The position numbers were made by a program, and so were the translations under genes. From Rhizobiaceae bacterium (lineage in GTDB: Bacteria; Pseudomonadota; Alphaproteobacteria; Rhizobiales; Rhizobiaceae), in NCBI GenBank assembly GCA_028865845.1, contig JAGWJK010000228.1:1-6907 (forward strand): 6,907 nt of DNA, in the 5' to 3' direction. Of the stretch, positions 5,991-6,907 are shown piece by piece (position 1 is the first letter of the stretch; the number at the start of each line of letters is the position of its first letter). The notes under the pieces are model-generated. The model made no database searches. It had not been told where the DNA came from and saw only the letters and a list, made by a program, of their open reading frames with translations.

Positions 5991-6689
5991 ATGTCTTTCC
6001 AGGAAATTTTCACCTCAATCACCAAATCCGACATGCCGCTTCAGGGCAAGCTCGACGCCTTCAAGACGGCGTTCGAAACTCAGCTCGCTCCCAAGGAGGC
6101 CGTCGACGTCCTGCATCGCTCGATCGATGAGCTGATCGCTTCGGGTGCTCGGCAGAATGCCTTGAAAGCCGGCGATATCGCGCCTGCCTTCGCGCTGCCC
6201 GATGCCGACGGCAATCTCGTCTCTTCCAGGGATCTACTGGCAAAGGGGCCGCTGGTCGTCACCTTCTACCGCGGCGTCTGGTGCCCATATTGTAACATCG
6301 ACCTGCAGGCGCTTGAGGCTGCGCGCTCAGAAATCGAAGCCCGTGGCGCGACGCTCGTCGCCATCTCGCAACAGACGGCGCCGAACACTCGTAAAGCCGT
6401 TCGCCAGAACAATCTCGGCTTTCCGATCGTCAGCGACCATGGTGGCGAAGTCGGTGCTGAATTCGGCGTCCGCTGGGTGCTGCCGGAATATACACGCCAT
6501 GTCCACAGCGCGCTCGGCGCTGATCTTACGCAATTCAATGGTGAGGATAGTTGGACGTTGCCGATGCCAGCCCGTTACGTCATCGGGCAGGATGGCATCA
6601 TCGTTTATGCCGAAGTGAATGCGGACTACACGCACCGCCCGGAACCGTCGGATATGCTGCCGATCCTTGACCGGCTGCGTCAGCGCTGA
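5991..6689 (+). CDS. Peroxiredoxin-like (AhpC/TSA-family) thioredoxin-fold protein with CPYC motif
   Basis: This 232-residue cytoplasmic protein belongs to the AhpC/TSA redoxin superfamily, the 'peroxiredoxin-like' subgroup. Residues 1-60 are a helical N-terminal extension (MSFQEIFTSITKSDMPLQ onward). The redoxin domain begins around G61-DIAPAFALPDADG and carries TFYRGVWCPYCNIDLQALE (91-109), with C98 and C101 forming a CxxC pair. A PARYVIGQDG segment (193-202) is the usual strand before the C-terminal helix. C98 and C101 are the only cysteines, so any disulfide cycle must use these two or an external thiol. By family knowledge it likely reduces peroxides or acts as a thiol oxidoreductase; the substrate is unproven. 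I start at the ATG at 5991 because GGAG lies at 5980-5983 with a 7-base spacer. An upstream in-frame ATG at 5955 would add 12 basic, unfamily-like residues. It is divergent from the LysR gene. Confidence 0.9.
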   Translation: MSFQEIFTSITKSDMPLQGKLDAFKTAFETQLAPKEAVDVLHRSIDELIASGARQNALKAGDIAPAFALPDADGNLVSSRDLLAKGPLVVTFYRGVWCPYCNIDLQALEAARSEIEARGATLVAISQQTAPNTRKAVRQNNLGFPIVSDHGGEVGAEFGVRWVLPEYTRHVHSALGADLTQFNGEDSWTLPMPARYVIGQDGIIVYAEVNADYTHRPEPSDMLPILDRLRQR

Positions 6690-6714
6690 ACAGCGCTTAT
6701 TCTGCCTTAGAAAA

Positions 6715-6746
6715 AAGGCCGGGCCGCCCTGACGCAGCCCGGCCTT
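6715..6746. terminator. Bidirectional intrinsic terminator between convergent genes
   Basis: AAGGCCGGGC at 6715-6724 pairs perfectly with GCCCGGCCTT at 6737-6746, a 10-bp, mostly G-C stem with a 12-base loop. Six A residues at 6711-6716 overlap the left arm and give a T tract on the minus strand, so it is a strong terminator for the gene entering from the right. On the plus strand the stem is followed by TTGTT, a weaker tail, so it probably also ends the peroxiredoxin-like transcript. It sits 25 bp after one stop codon and 11 bp before the other. Confidence 0.85.
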
Positions 6747-6757
6747 GTTCGATACTG

Positions 6758-6907
6758 TTACTTTCCGGCGTTGCTTCCGGATTGCTGTGCGGCAGTCTTG
6801 GGGCCGGCGGCCTGCAGGTCCGCCTGGTCGGCTATGATCGCGGCCGTCTCGTTCAACAGCACGTCCTTTGCGTTCTTGCGGGCATTTTCGATGGCGATGT
6901 CGGCGCT
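6758..6907 (-). CDS. Unrecognised protein, C-terminal 49 residues (runs off right edge)
   Basis: The minus-strand frame is open from the right edge to a TAA at the complement of 6758-6760 and encodes 49 residues: SADIAIENARKNAKDVLLNE, then TAAIIADQADLQAAGPKTAA, then QQSGSNAGK. The segment is Ala-rich, predicted helical at first, and ends in a polar tail with no cysteine or aromatic residue. The codon usage is GC-rich like its neighbours, and the terminator at 6715-6746 immediately follows its stop in the right orientation, which supports a real gene. I do not recognise the family. An alpha-helical surface or secreted protein is possible, but the fragment is too short to say. Confidence 0.65.
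   Translation of the reverse strand, partial: SADIAIENARKNAKDVLLNETAAIIADQADLQAAGPKTAAQQSGSNAGK

Noticed and set aside
6682..6697. Hairpin AGCGCT-GAAC-AGCGCT overlapping the peroxiredoxin-like stop codon, as a terminator
   Set aside because: The stem is only 6 bp and is followed by TATT without a T run; the much stronger stem at 6715-6746 explains termination better.
1..6907. CRISPR array, mobile element, tRNA/rRNA or defence island
   Set aside because: No regularly spaced repeats, transposase or integrase motifs, terminal repeats or RNA-gene signatures are visible; the genes look like ordinary core or accessory metabolism, signalling and stress genes.

Overview
The window looks like chromosomal or large-replicon DNA from an alphaproteobacterium, most likely of the Rhizobiaceae (Rhizobium/Agrobacterium/Ensifer type). 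This rests on moderately high GC coding DNA, GC-rich third codon positions, and close resemblance of several products to proteins I know from rhizobia (DHFR-like RibD-domain protein, CPYC-type peroxiredoxin-like protein, CrgA-like LysR regulator). It is an inference from protein style; no taxonomic marker gene is present.

Layout from left to right: (1) the N-terminal 86 codons of a dihydrofolate-reductase/RibD-like protein on the minus strand, running off the left edge; (2) a roughly 430-bp gene-free, relatively AT-rich stretch with a perfect 9-bp inverted repeat and a run of small dyads; (3) a 980-residue exported protein on the plus strand, with a signal peptide, an N-terminal LprI/YecT-type lysozyme-inhibitor domain and a long unrecognised remainder rich in paired cysteines; (4) only 16 bp beyond its stop, converging on it, a minus-strand membrane-anchored diguanylate cyclase (GGEEF, no I-site); (5) a 181-bp spacer with a tandem 10-bp direct repeat and terminator-like hairpins; (6) a minus-strand LysR-type regulator divergent from (7) a plus-strand peroxiredoxin-like protein; (8) a bidirectional intrinsic terminator; (9) the last 49 codons of an unrecognised minus-strand gene that runs off the right edge.

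Functional links: the LysR regulator and the peroxiredoxin-like gene form a classic divergent regulator/target pair, probably a reactive-oxygen or electrophile response. The regulator has no cysteine, so it should not sense by an OxyR-like disulfide. The diguanylate cyclase probably has its own promoter just downstream of the tandem repeat. The large exported protein and the cyclase converge, so they are not an operon, though their transcripts may overlap. I see no CRISPR array, tRNA, rRNA, insertion sequence, phage module or recognisable defence system. The most novel item is the large LprI-domain protein, whose roughly 880-residue remainder I cannot assign.
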